DNA from: Streptomyces sp. NBC_00464
Lineage (GTDB): Bacteria > Actinomycetota > Actinomycetes > Streptomycetales > Streptomycetaceae
Assembly (NCBI RefSeq): GCF_036013915.1
Contig: NZ_CP107899.1
Span: forward strand, 3,100,001-3,164,000
DNA: 64,000 nucleotides
Direction: 5' to 3'
Shown: one piece after another, positions 26,036 to 33,622 of the stretch
Numbering within the stretch: the first letter of the stretch is position 1
Layout of the letters: each line of letters opens with the position of its first letter
Notes under the pieces: generated by a model
Database searches by the model: none
Told to the model about the DNA's origin: nothing
What the model saw: the letters and a program-made list of their open reading frames with translations, nothing else
Translations under genes and position numbers: made by a program

Positions 26036-26791
26036 ATGCGTTTCATGTGCGTCGGCGATTCCATGACCATCGGACGCGCCGGTGACTTCACATGGCGCTA
26101 CCGCATGTGGCAGCACCTCGAAGCGGCCTTCGACGGCCCGTACGCCCTAGTCGGCCCGCGCACCGAGCTGTACGACACCGACACGGGGACACCCGTCTCG
26201 ACCGCGTACGCCGCCCCCGGCTTCCCCGCCGAGGCCCGCCGCCACCTGGCCGGCTGGGGCGAGGGCTGGCTCCACATGGCCCCGGTGATCGCGGACACGG
26301 TCGCCGAGCACCGGGCGGACGTCCTGCTCGTCTCCCTCGGCCTGATAGACCTCGGCTTCTACACGGACAGCGAGCAGACCGCGCTGAACGCCCGCACCTT
26401 CCTCACCGCCGCCCGCACGGCGAACCCGCACATCAGATGCGTGCTGCTCCCCGTCATACCGAACATCCGGGCGGAGTCCGACGCCCCCTTCGCCGCCGAG
26501 TGCGCCCGCTTCAACGAGCTCCTCGCCAAGACGGTCGCCGACCTCGACACCGCGACGTCCCCGCTCCTCCTGGCCTCGCACCCGCCGGGCTACGACATCC
26601 ACACGGACACGTACGACGGCACCCACCCGGGCCCGTCCGGCGAACACCGCCTCGCGGCGGCCTACGCCGACGCGATGCACCAGGCGTGGGGGGTGGGCGG
26701 GGCGTATCGCGCCGCGCAGGCCCCCCTCATCCCTTCCCCGTCGGCTTCGCCCGTACGTGCATCCGCTCCCCCTGCGGTCCGAACAGGCTGA
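26036..26791 (+). CDS. SGNH/GDSL family hydrolase
   Basis: A 251-aa SGNH hydrolase. Block I is FMCVGDSMTIGRAGDFTWR with the nucleophile Ser in GDS; the catalytic Asp/His pair is DGTHPGPSGEHRLA near residue 205. It has no signal peptide, so it is probably cytoplasmic. The start at 26036 places GDS seven residues in, as usual; two in-frame ATGs lie just upstream. Its 3' end overlaps the convergent XRE-cupin gene by 65 bases. The ester or glycan substrate is unknown. Confidence 0.87.
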   Translation: MRFMCVGDSMTIGRAGDFTWRYRMWQHLEAAFDGPYALVGPRTELYDTDTGTPVSTAYAAPGFPAEARRHLAGWGEGWLHMAPVIADTVAEHRADVLLVSLGLIDLGFYTDSEQTALNARTFLTAARTANPHIRCVLLPVIPNIRAESDAPFAAECARFNELLAKTVADLDTATSPLLLASHPPGYDIHTDTYDGTHPGPSGEHRLAAAYADAMHQAWGVGGAYRAAQAPLIPSPSASPVRASAPPAVRTG

Positions 26792-27356
26792 GGAACTCCA
26801 CCGGCTCCGGCCCGGCGGCGCCCCACCAGTGCGGGGTGTGCGTGTCGAACTCGGCCACCTCCCCCGCCGTCAGCACCAGGTCGTGATCCCCGAGCACGAG
26901 CCGCAGCCGCCCCGAGAGCACGTACAGCCACTCGTAGCCCTCGTGCACCCGCTGCTCCACCGGCCCCTCCATGCCCGTCGCACCGGGCATGACCTGCTTG
27001 TACGCGTTCACCCCGCTGAGGTGCCGGGTCAGCGGCACGAACGTCATGCCGTGGCGCTTGAAGGGCCGGAAGGTGACGCGCGGGTCCCCGGTCTCCGGGG
27101 CGCCCACCAGCTCGTCCAGCTGCACCCCGTACGCCTTCGCCAGCGGAAGCAGCAGCTCCAGAGTCGGCTTGCGGCCACCCGACTCCAGCCGGGACAGCGT
27201 GCTCAGCGAGATCCCCGTCGTCTCGCTCAGCTGCGCCAGCGTCGTCCCCCGCTCGGTCCGCAGCGCGCGCAGCCGAGGCCCGACCCCCGTCAGGACGGAC
27301 GACAGTTCGTCGTCCCCCATCGCGCCGCCCTCTGCTCCCGCCTTGTCTTCTGCCAT
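26727..27356 (-). CDS. XRE family regulator with C-terminal cupin
   Basis: A 209-aa regulator with an N-terminal helix-turn-helix (LRALRTERGTTLAQLSETTG, ISLSTLSRLESGGRKPTLEL) and a C-terminal cupin_2 domain (VHEGYEWLYVLSGRLRLVLG, FDTHTPHWWGA), the common XRE-cupin design in which the cupin senses a small ligand. The start is uncertain. ATG 27356 would be leaderless from the promoter at 27363-27392, with GGAGGT too close to serve as ribosome site. ATG 27320 (MGDDELSS) has GAGGG at good spacing. The palindrome upstream suggests autoregulation. Confidence 0.88.
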   Translation of the reverse strand: MAEDKAGAEGGAMGDDELSSVLTGVGPRLRALRTERGTTLAQLSETTGISLSTLSRLESGGRKPTLELLLPLAKAYGVQLDELVGAPETGDPRVTFRPFKRHGMTFVPLTRHLSGVNAYKQVMPGATGMEGPVEQRVHEGYEWLYVLSGRLRLVLGDHDLVLTAGEVAEFDTHTPHWWGAAGPEPVEFLSLFGPQGERMHVRAKPTGKG

Positions 27357-27362
27357 ACCTCC

Positions 27363-27392
27363 ATTTGCCGACCCGGCAAGCGGTGTTGTCAA
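27363..27392 (-). promoter_or_regulatory. Promoter with palindromic operator before XRE-cupin gene
   Basis: On the minus strand a perfect -35 TTGACA (27392-27387) precedes a weak -10-like GCAAAT (27368-27363) by 18 bases. A perfect inverted repeat TTGCCG-3-CGGCAA (27365-27379) occupies the spacer and enters the -10, as a repressor operator would. The -35 overlaps the last bases of the upstream TetR gene. Confidence 0.5.
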
Positions 27393-28048
27393 CCGGAGGC
27401 GGCCGAAGACCCGCCCACCGGCCCGATCATGGCCATGGACAGTCGGGTGAACTCGCTGGTCAGCCAGGCGGGCGGCACCTGGCGCGGGCGGCGGCCATGG
27501 TGCGCGAGGAGCTCGTCGACGGAACGGGTCAGCACCTTCACCACCACGGCGAGGTTGCCGTCGACACAGTGGCCGCGCCCCCGCGCGCGCTCGGCCTCCT
27601 GGGTCAGGAACTCCACCCACACCGACCGCCACCTCGTGAGGTGCTCGTCCATCTCCCGGCTCACCCCGAGCACCTCGACGAACGCCACCCTCGCCTCCCG
27701 CGGGTCCCGCGTGACGGCCTTCACATAAGCGTCGAAGAGCCTGCGGACCCGTTCCTCGGTCGGACAGGTCTCCATCCCCTCGGCGGACAACTCCACCTCG
27801 GACGCCCGCATGCCCCGCGTCGCCACCTCGTCGTACAGATCGACGAGCAGGGCCTCGCGCGACTCGAACTCACGGTGGAAGTGAGGCACTTCCACCTGCG
27901 CCGAGGCGCACAGATCCTCCACGGAGGTACGGGCATAGCCGTACACGGCGAACAAGGTCCGCCCGGCCGTCATGAGTTGCGCCCGCACCCACACAGGGTC
28001 CCGCGCCGCCCGCGATCCGCTCCACAGTTCCATCACGGCATCCGTCAT
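27389..28048 (-). CDS. TetR family transcriptional regulator
   Basis: A 219-aa TetR regulator. The HTH is at about residues 18-60 (TAGRTLFAVYGYARTSVEDL, CASAQVEVPHFHREFESREA) and the rest is a helical ligand-binding domain. The start at 28048 (MTDAVMELW) has GAGGAGG with ideal spacing; the longer frame does not. The XRE-cupin gene follows closely in the same direction and its -35 box lies in this gene. Target and ligand unknown. Confidence 0.9.
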   Translation of the reverse strand: MTDAVMELWSGSRAARDPVWVRAQLMTAGRTLFAVYGYARTSVEDLCASAQVEVPHFHREFESREALLVDLYDEVATRGMRASEVELSAEGMETCPTEERVRRLFDAYVKAVTRDPREARVAFVEVLGVSREMDEHLTRWRSVWVEFLTQEAERARGRGHCVDGNLAVVVKVLTRSVDELLAHHGRRPRQVPPAWLTSEFTRLSMAMIGPVGGSSAASG

Positions 28049-28141
28049 CGGTCCTCCTCGGTCCGTCCAGGCCCCCGCGCCCACTTTGCTCGCTCCACCG
28101 CGCGGACGGTGCTACCGCCACACGGTGAACAGCCGTACGCC

Positions 28142-29146
28142 TCAATCGGCGGCGTTCGCATCCGCCGCCTGCAACGCCGCGACCCGCTCCCGCCAGGGCA
28201 ACGACTCGCGCACCTCGAAGTCGTCGTCCAGGGGCGGCGGATCCCACCTGACCGTGTGCGCCTCCCAGGCGGCCTGCTGCGTACACGGCCGGCACACGGT
28301 CTCGGTCCCCCTGGGCCGGAAGACGTGCTCAGCACCCCCCTCCTGCGCCTCGCACGCGATGAACTCCCTGACGGCGGCAGGGACGGGAGCGGGCTCCTCC
28401 ACGCGTACCGGCGACGGCATCATGGTTTCGAGCCGCTTGCCCAGGAACCCGAACGGATACCTCACTCCATCCTTGGGCAGCCCCCTGGTGAGCGCGAGCC
28501 GCAGCCCGGCAACATCGACCCCGCGCCGCAGCCATTCGGCGGCCGTCCCGGCCAGCCCCCGGGCCTCACGGGCCCCGAGGCGCAGCTGGTCGTCGACGCG
28601 TTTGAGAGAGAGCAACACGCGCTCGGCCTGGATGACTTGCGGGTCCGTGGGTTCGGGCTCCACGGCTTCGTCCGCAGGCTTCGGCTCTTCGGTGGGTGGG
28701 TGGGAGGAGTTCTTCTCCTGTTCTTCACCCTTGGGTAGGTAACCACCGACGGACCGAGTACTCGGATGACCGACCGTCGGATAGTGCTCACTCGGTCCCA
28801 CCTGCAGTGATCCAGCTCTTTTGTCATGGATGCGCCGAGCCTCGTGGTCCGTGAGCGAAACATTGGACAGGAGCTGATCGGTCACCCAGAGCCCGCCGCC
28901 GTCCTGGCGCCGCCACTCGTGGACGAACCCGTTCTCCTTGAGCTGCCCCTTGGCCTTCTGGTAGGCGCGCCCTTTCAGACCGAGCCTCTTGGCGTGCTCA
29001 CCGAGGGGCTTGTCGGCCCACTTCTCGGGGAGGCCCTGCACGTAGGCGATCAGGATCTTCGCGTCGCTGTTGAGTTTCGGATGACGGACGACATCGTGCG
29101 ACGCCTTCACGTACCCGTAGGACGGCGAGATAGCATGACAAAGCAT
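28142..29146 (-). CDS. Helix-turn-helix protein with Cys-rich C-terminus
   Basis: A 334-aa protein. The first 110 residues look like a winged helix (VKASHDVVRHPKLNSDAKIL, then RLGLKGRAYQKAKGQLKENG), similar to replication-initiator-like or plasmid-type HTH proteins of Streptomyces. A disordered Glu/Pro segment follows, then a helical region (VIQAERVLLSLKRVDDQLRL) and a Cys pair motif (FIACEAQEGG ... VCRPCTQQA) that could bind zinc. ATG 29146 has AGAGG about ten bases upstream. It may be a relic of an integrated element, but no integrase or transfer gene is near. Function unknown. Confidence 0.75.
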   Translation of the reverse strand: MLCHAISPSYGYVKASHDVVRHPKLNSDAKILIAYVQGLPEKWADKPLGEHAKRLGLKGRAYQKAKGQLKENGFVHEWRRQDGGGLWVTDQLLSNVSLTDHEARRIHDKRAGSLQVGPSEHYPTVGHPSTRSVGGYLPKGEEQEKNSSHPPTEEPKPADEAVEPEPTDPQVIQAERVLLSLKRVDDQLRLGAREARGLAGTAAEWLRRGVDVAGLRLALTRGLPKDGVRYPFGFLGKRLETMMPSPVRVEEPAPVPAAVREFIACEAQEGGAEHVFRPRGTETVCRPCTQQAAWEAHTVRWDPPPLDDDFEVRESLPWRERVAALQAADANAAD

Positions 29147-29255
29147 TCTCGGTGGACCTCTGTCTCCATCGTGGGGTGAAGGCCCTCGGATTGGTGTTGG
29201 TAGCACCGCCGGGGGCCGCCCCATGCGCTGAAGCGCACGGAGCGTAATGACGCGA

Positions 29256-29681
29256 TCACCGTACCGCAGGAATCTCGCCGTCGACCACCTCTCGCAGCAG
29301 CTCGAACAGCAGTTCCGCATCCACGAACGGGACTTGGGGTGTGGGAAGAGAACGCCAGTCCAGCGGGTACGTCAGCCCGTGCACGGCAGGCACCCCGACG
29401 AAGGCCGCCCCCTCCCGAACCAACGCCTCGGCCCCGACAGGCCATCGGTACGCACGGGCGCTCCCGGGCGGCAGCAGGAAGTACATGCTCCGCTCGCCGA
29501 TCCGCGAGCGGACGATGGGCCCGGCCTGGAAGTCCGTGAACTGCATGACCTCGTATGCCACTTGCTCGCCCAGGATGCCGATGATCCGTACGGCGTCGAA
29601 GTGGATCCCGGCGTGGCGGAGGGCGTGGCCTGTCGCGGGGATCCAGGAGGGCATCAGGTCCGGTGAACTTTTCTGATCCAT
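29256..29681 (-). CDS. Hypothetical protein divergent from Scr1-type XRE regulator
   Basis: A 141-aa protein I do not recognise by function. It has a mixed alpha/beta pattern (GHALRHAGIHFDAVRIIGIL, RSRIGERSMYFLLPPGSARA, YPLDWRSLPTPQVPFVDAEL) and no membrane or signal segment. It is divergent from the XRE/DUF397 operon and shares its regulatory region, so it is probably part of the same WhiJ-like locus. The start MDQKSSPDLM at 29681 is the best of several. Confidence 0.72.
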   Translation of the reverse strand: MDQKSSPDLMPSWIPATGHALRHAGIHFDAVRIIGILGEQVAYEVMQFTDFQAGPIVRSRIGERSMYFLLPPGSARAYRWPVGAEALVREGAAFVGVPAVHGLTYPLDWRSLPTPQVPFVDAELLFELLREVVDGEIPAVR

Positions 29682-29731
29682 ACGGAAAGCGTCGGCACTC
29701 GCACGTACCGTGACCAGGGACACAAGGCGTC

Positions 29732-29768
29732 TGTGCACTGTTGTGCACTTGGGGGTCAGGCTGTGCAC
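29732..29768. promoter_or_regulatory. Three phased TGTGCAC repeats, probable XRE operators
   Basis: TGTGCAC occurs at 29732-29738, 29742-29748 and 29762-29768, spaced by exactly 10 and 20 bases, that is one and two helical turns. Each contains the palindrome GTGCAC. The last overlaps the GTG start of the XRE gene. The set lies between the divergent small gene and the XRE operon and is a likely autoregulatory site. Confidence 0.6.
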
Positions 29769-30575
29769 ACCAGTAATAACGGGGGCGGCAACGCCGAGAT
29801 GTTCGGGGAGTTGCTGCGCTTCTTCCGCCTGCGCGCCGGCCTTTCTCAGGAGGCATTGGGGTTGAAGATCGGATTCTCCAAGTCGCAGGTGGCGATGGTG
29901 GAGCGAGGGGCCCGGCCGCCGAAGGGGGATTTCGTCGCGCGCGCGGACGACGTTCTTGGTGCACAAGGTGCACTTATGGCAGCTGCGCGGAAGCTGGACA
30001 CCACCCACCTGGCCTCCTGGTTTGCAGAGTTCGCCGAGGAGGAAGCGAAGGCTGCGGCCCTCCACACGTACGAGACCCATGTGATGCCGGGGCTACTCCA
30101 GACGGAGGCGTACGCACACGCGGTCTTCGCGAGCCGCCACCCCGCGTACGACGACGAGGACATCGCAGGGAAGGTAGCCGCCCGGCTGGGCAGGCAGAGC
30201 CTTCTGGTCAGGAAGCCGCTGCCGGACATCACCTTCGTCGTGGAACTAATCACCCTCAGCCGCCCAATCGGTGGGCAGGCCGTGCAGAGGGAGCAGTTGC
30301 AACACGTACTCGAAGTCGCGCAGCTACGACACGTACAGATCCAGGTGATGCCACCGGAACGAGTGAGCCATGCCGGACTGGACGGCCCCTTCGTCCTGCT
30401 GGAGACAGAGCAGCGGCGCCAACTCGCTTACATCGAAGGTCAGGGCGGCAGCTTCTTCGTCGACAAACAACCTGACCTGGCCAACCTGTTCGGCAAGTAT
30501 GGGACTCTGCGAGCGCAGGCTCTCAGCCCGGAAGAGTCGCTGGAACTGATCGAACAGGTGGCACAGAAAATATGA
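29763..30575 (+). CDS. Scr1/WhiJ-type XRE family regulator (DUF5753)
   Basis: A 270-aa regulator with an N-terminal HTH_31 domain (LRFFRLRAGLSQEALGLKIG, SKSQVAMVERGARPPKGDF) and the C-terminal DUF5753 domain (VMPGLLQTEAYAHAVFASRH, LSRPIGGQAVQREQLQHVLE, GPFVLLETEQRRQLAYIEGQ). In Streptomyces these WhiJ-like proteins pair with DUF397 proteins and affect development or antibiotic production. GTG 29763 has GGGGG upstream and gives VHTSNNGGG, typical of the family. It overlaps the DUF397 gene (ATGA). Confidence 0.93.
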   Translation: MHTSNNGGGNAEMFGELLRFFRLRAGLSQEALGLKIGFSKSQVAMVERGARPPKGDFVARADDVLGAQGALMAAARKLDTTHLASWFAEFAEEEAKAAALHTYETHVMPGLLQTEAYAHAVFASRHPAYDDEDIAGKVAARLGRQSLLVRKPLPDITFVVELITLSRPIGGQAVQREQLQHVLEVAQLRHVQIQVMPPERVSHAGLDGPFVLLETEQRRQLAYIEGQGGSFFVDKQPDLANLFGKYGTLRAQALSPEESLELIEQVAQKI

Positions 30576-30811
30576 GCACCGGTCTCCGCTGGTCCAAGAG
30601 CACTTACAGCGGCAACGACAGTGGCAACTGCATCGAGGTTGCCGTGACGTGGACCAAATCCAGCCACAGCGGTAGCGAGGGCGGCAACTGCGTACAGGTG
30701 GCCACCTGCCCCCACGCCATCCACGTCCGCGACTCCAAGGACCTCACCGTCCCCGCGCTCACCCTCTCCCCCGCCGCCTGGGCGGCCTTCCTCAAGCACA
30801 CGGTGGTATAG
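30572..30811 (+). CDS. DUF397 protein with internal duplication
   Basis: A 79-aa DUF397 protein, the usual partner of the Scr1/WhiJ XRE regulator. The conserved N-terminal motif appears twice: WSKSTYSGNDSGNCIEVAV and WTKSSHSGSEGGNCVQVAT, then the normal C-terminal HVRDSKD...LSPAAWAAFL. The second copy is joined to the normal tail, so the first looks like a partial tandem duplication. It overlaps the regulator stop by four bases. Confidence 0.93.
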   Translation: MSTGLRWSKSTYSGNDSGNCIEVAVTWTKSSHSGSEGGNCVQVATCPHAIHVRDSKDLTVPALTLSPAAWAAFLKHTVV

Positions 30812-30815
30812 CTCG

Positions 30816-31436
30816 ATGACGACCTGGTTCGACGAACTGCCCGAGGTCATCACCCGGGCCGACTTCGGCGCCCTGGTGGGACGCCCGCCGCGCAGCATCG
30901 AGCTGCTGGCGTACAGAGGCCTGGTCGCAGATCCCGCGTTCCGCAATCGCAACAAGCTCGTGTGGAACGAAGAGGCCGCGACCGGCTGGTTCCGCTCCCT
31001 GCACAACCACGCGGTGATCGTGCCGGCGAACGAGCAGGCCATGCTGGACCTCGCCACGCACCGCGCGTACATCTGCCCGCTCGACAGCAAACACGTGGCC
31101 CTCGCCCGCCCCCGGATGCTCGTGATGTACCAACGGGGCGGCAGCGGCACGGTCTTCGGGGTCGACGCGGTGGAGACCCTCAACCAGGAGATCGACGGAA
31201 CCCGCAGCCCGAGCGCGCAGACGCGGCAGATCCTGCGTGACGGGGAGCCCCTGGACGGGGTCCCGTTCCCGGGCCGATGGACCGTGTTCCACCTCAGGGA
31301 GGCCGGCACGATCGGCCGGATCACACCGGCGATCCAGCAGGGCCGCTACCTGCGGGTGGACGACGTCCTGGACGCGATGACGTCCGACCACCTCGCGGTG
31401 CCCACGCTCGACGAGGCGTTCCCTTCCCGGAAGTAG
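30816..31436 (+). CDS. Unknown protein with HTH-like N-terminus in the WhiJ-like operon
   Basis: A 206-aa protein I do not recognise. Residues 10-60 (ITRADFGALVGRPPRSIELL, AYRGLVADP, LVWNEEAATGWF) resemble an excisionase/MerR-like winged helix. The rest (AYICPLDSKHVALARPRMLV, FPGRWTVFHLREAGTIGRIT, QGRYLRVDDVLDAM) is a compact alpha/beta region with no family I know. It starts four bases after the DUF397 stop, with GGTGG upstream, so it is probably the third gene of the operon and may be its effector. Confidence 0.72.
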   Translation: MTTWFDELPEVITRADFGALVGRPPRSIELLAYRGLVADPAFRNRNKLVWNEEAATGWFRSLHNHAVIVPANEQAMLDLATHRAYICPLDSKHVALARPRMLVMYQRGGSGTVFGVDAVETLNQEIDGTRSPSAQTRQILRDGEPLDGVPFPGRWTVFHLREAGTIGRITPAIQQGRYLRVDDVLDAMTSDHLAVPTLDEAFPSRK

Positions 31437-31531
31437 GCCCGAACCGTGGTCTCGTCTGCCGTGCCCGCTGGTTCGGCGAACCAAGGGCGGCCGGCTCTCG
31501 CCGGTCTCGTCCGATGGTGAAGACTGAGCCC

Positions 31532-32800
31532 ATGAGAGACGTCGTTTTCACCCGCCGGAGCGGCTGGATACCGAACGTGGTCCGCGAGGACGGCGAGCTG
31601 AAGCTGATGCTCGGCGCCGGGGCCGACGCCAACCACGACCCCCGCACGTTCACGTTCTCGATCGGGGAAGCCCATCTTGCGGTGATCCGGGAGGACCTGG
31701 CCCGCCACCTGCTGCTGTGGAGCGCGGTCCTTCCGCTGTGCGACGCGGCCGGAACCCGGGGCCCGCTCGACGAGGACGCCGCCGTCGCGCTCCTGGACCC
31801 GATCCTCCTTGCCGCGCCGGCGGACGTCGACGCGACCTTCCGACGGATCCAGTGGGCCAAGGGCCCGCTCATCTCCCACGGAGCCGACATCAAACTGCTG
31901 GAGCGCGGCCAGGTCTGCGCGGCGATGCGATCGGCGACGGAGACGTCGGACGCGAAGCGAACGCAGACGTACGACGCGGACCGCCGTCGCGCCGAGCGCG
32001 GGCAGGTACTCGGTCCGCTCGACACCGCGCTTCTGATGTACACGGGCCAGTACCTGCACGGCGCGACGATTCCGAAGCGGCTGCCCGATGCCGTCGACCC
32101 CGCGCTGCTGCCCGAGGTCATGCGGGTGATCGCCACCGCGGAGCAGGCGTGCGCCGGCATGCGGATCGGCCGCGACCCGCGACGGGGAAAGCGCGGCACG
32201 GACAAACGCGACTGGAAGCGGATGGAGGCGACGGTCGACGCGGCCGTGCGCCGGGCGCACCCCGAGCTCGTCGACGACGCGGTACGGACGGTGAGCTTCC
32301 TGATGTGCTCGGAGGCCGTCGACCGCACCAGGAGCACGCCCATGGACGATGACGAGGAGACGGCCGGCGACAGCGCCACGTCCGGCGAGAGCGCGAGGAA
32401 GACGAGCCTGTTGTTCACCGACGACAAGGACGGCGAGAAGAGGTGGCTCCGGAGCCACCCCCGCACCGCCACCGCGGAGTTCTGGGAGTTCGTCGCCGAC
32501 CGCTACGGCTCGGGAAACCAGGTGTTCACCATCGAGGACGAGGAGGTGGGCGAGGGGCTCCAGTTCCATTTCTACGCGGACTCGCTCGCCCGGATCACGA
32601 CAGCGCGCAAGGGCGAGAACGGGGCGGATCCGGAGTACCGGGTCGAGTACAGCCTGGTCGACGGGATGAGCGGATACCGGAAGGTGCTGGGCGCCTTCGT
32701 CCGGGGCGGCTGCGCCGCGCTCGACGAGCACGGCTCCTGGATGTCGGACGCCGCCGATCTCGAACGCGCGCGCCGACGACGCGACGCCGCCGCCGAGTAG
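31532..32800 (+). CDS. DUF6357-like protein
   Basis: A 422-aa soluble protein matching what I know of DUF6357, a Streptomyces family of unknown function: it starts MRDVVFTRRSGWIPNVVRED and contains GAGADANHDPRTFTF and RGPLDEDAAVALLDPIL. The middle has conserved charged helices, then an Asp/Ser-rich linker at about residues 270-290 and a C-terminal domain (WEFVADRYGSGNQVFTIEDE, LQFHFYADSLARI). ATG 31514 would add six residues. There is no link to neighbouring genes apart from direction. Confidence 0.75.
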   Translation: MRDVVFTRRSGWIPNVVREDGELKLMLGAGADANHDPRTFTFSIGEAHLAVIREDLARHLLLWSAVLPLCDAAGTRGPLDEDAAVALLDPILLAAPADVDATFRRIQWAKGPLISHGADIKLLERGQVCAAMRSATETSDAKRTQTYDADRRRAERGQVLGPLDTALLMYTGQYLHGATIPKRLPDAVDPALLPEVMRVIATAEQACAGMRIGRDPRRGKRGTDKRDWKRMEATVDAAVRRAHPELVDDAVRTVSFLMCSEAVDRTRSTPMDDDEETAGDSATSGESARKTSLLFTDDKDGEKRWLRSHPRTATAEFWEFVADRYGSGNQVFTIEDEEVGEGLQFHFYADSLARITTARKGENGADPEYRVEYSLVDGMSGYRKVLGAFVRGGCAALDEHGSWMSDAADLERARRRRDAAAE

Positions 32801-32891
32801 CGCCGCCACCGTCACGTACCGCGCCCGTACGACATGTGCTCAGCGGGCCTCGTACCGGTCCTGCGCGTCGAGCAGCTGCGCTACGTAGCAT

Positions 32892-32907
32892 GTGCATGAC
32901 CATGCAC
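32892..32907. promoter_or_regulatory. Inverted repeat upstream of small membrane protein gene
   Basis: Perfect inverted repeat GTGCAT-GACC-ATGCAC, 23 bases before the ATG at 32930, with the palindrome CTACGTAG (32881-32888) just before it. This is a possible operator; no protein is suggested by the context. Confidence 0.35.
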
Positions 32908-32929
32908 GCGACCTTGGAGGCGGTCCGCG

Positions 32930-33403
32930 ATGACCGGTGAGATCTGGGCACCCGTTCTGTCGCTCGCCGGTGTCCTGCTCGGCGGCGGTCTGACCGCCTT
33001 TGCCCAGCGTGCGACGCAGCGGTCCGCCGAGCGCACCGAGCGGCACAGGCTGGCGGCGGCCACGGCGGAGAGCCGTCGGGCGGAACAGCTCGCGGTGCTC
33101 AAGGAGTTCGTCGCGCGAGCGCAGCAGGCCGAACAGGTCGCGTACAGCCGTCCTGAGCCGTGGGGTGACGACGAGCAAGGCTGGATGACCGGCGCCAAGC
33201 CCGTCATGACCGCACTGTGGACCGCATCGGGCAATGTGATGCTGATGTGCGACCAGCGGCTGCACGAGCCCGTTCGCGCATACGGGCACGCGCTCAACCA
33301 GGCGGTGTGGCGGGAGATCGGCGATACCGAGGTGAACGAGCACCTTGAGACGCACAAGGCCGCGTTCATGGCCGCAGCGCACAGCAGTCTGGCTTCCGGT
33401 TGA
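32930..33403 (+). CDS. Small membrane-anchored coiled-coil protein
   Basis: A 157-aa protein with one N-terminal membrane helix (APVLSLAGVLLGGGLTAFAQ), then a charged helical region rich in Arg/Glu/Ala (residues 25-75) likely to form a coiled coil, and a conserved-looking C-terminal half (VMTALWTASGNVMLMCDQRL). The ribosome site GGAGG is well spaced before ATG 32930. A mutated copy of its last 26 codons occurs at 35105-35183. Function unknown. Confidence 0.75.
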   Translation: MTGEIWAPVLSLAGVLLGGGLTAFAQRATQRSAERTERHRLAAATAESRRAEQLAVLKEFVARAQQAEQVAYSRPEPWGDDEQGWMTGAKPVMTALWTASGNVMLMCDQRLHEPVRAYGHALNQAVWREIGDTEVNEHLETHKAAFMAAAHSSLASG

Positions 33404-33457
33404 CGGGACCGGTCGGGCCGGCCGGGCCGGCCACCGGAGAGCCTCCGCGAAAACCCG

Positions 33458-33487
33458 TTGGCCTCCCATCGCTGCCGCTGCTAGCCT
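33458..33487 (+). promoter_or_regulatory. Putative promoter of leader peptide-hydrolase unit
   Basis: TTGGCC (33458-33463) and TAGCCT (33482-33487) with 18 bases between them fit -35 and -10 boxes. Transcription would begin near 33494, just before the ribosome site of the 17-residue ORF. Confidence 0.4.
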
Positions 33488-33524
33488 CCCGGAGGCCGTG
33501 CGAGAGAACGAGGAGGTGGTACCC

Positions 33525-33578
33525 GTGAACGCAGTATCGACATGGGTGCTCCCCTCTGGAGTCATGGTCGGGCGATAG
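33525..33578 (+). CDS. 17-residue leader peptide before alpha/beta hydrolase
   Basis: GTG at 33525 follows a strong ribosome site (GAGGAGG, seven bases upstream) and opens a 17-codon ORF, VNAVSTWVLPSGVMVGR, ending in TAG at 33576-33578, 44 bases before the hydrolase start. Hairpin-forming sequences lie within and after it. The layout fits a translated leader that controls the hydrolase gene; there is no run of one amino acid that would name a signal. Confidence 0.5.
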   Translation: MNAVSTWVLPSGVMVGR

Positions 33579-33584
33579 GTCGTC

Positions 33585-33610
33585 CGGGAGCGCCTTCAGC
33601 AGCACTCCCG
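33585..33610 (+). promoter_or_regulatory. Hairpin between leader ORF and hydrolase
   Basis: CGGGAG (33585-33590) can pair with CTCCCG (33605-33610), just before the ribosome site AAAGG of the hydrolase. CTCCC at 33549-33553, inside the leader ORF, can pair with the same GGGAG, so two exclusive structures are possible, as in attenuators. Confidence 0.4.
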
Positions 33611-33622
33611 AAAGGCACGACC

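Noticed and set aside
28142..31436. Integrated plasmid or AICE remnant
   Set aside because: There is an HTH protein and an XRE regulator, but no integrase, transfer or replication gene, no flanking tRNA and no direct repeats that I can see.
32902..32940. 12-codon ORF overlapping the start of the small membrane protein gene
   Set aside because: It lacks its own ribosome site and overlaps by 11 bases; chance is a sufficient explanation.
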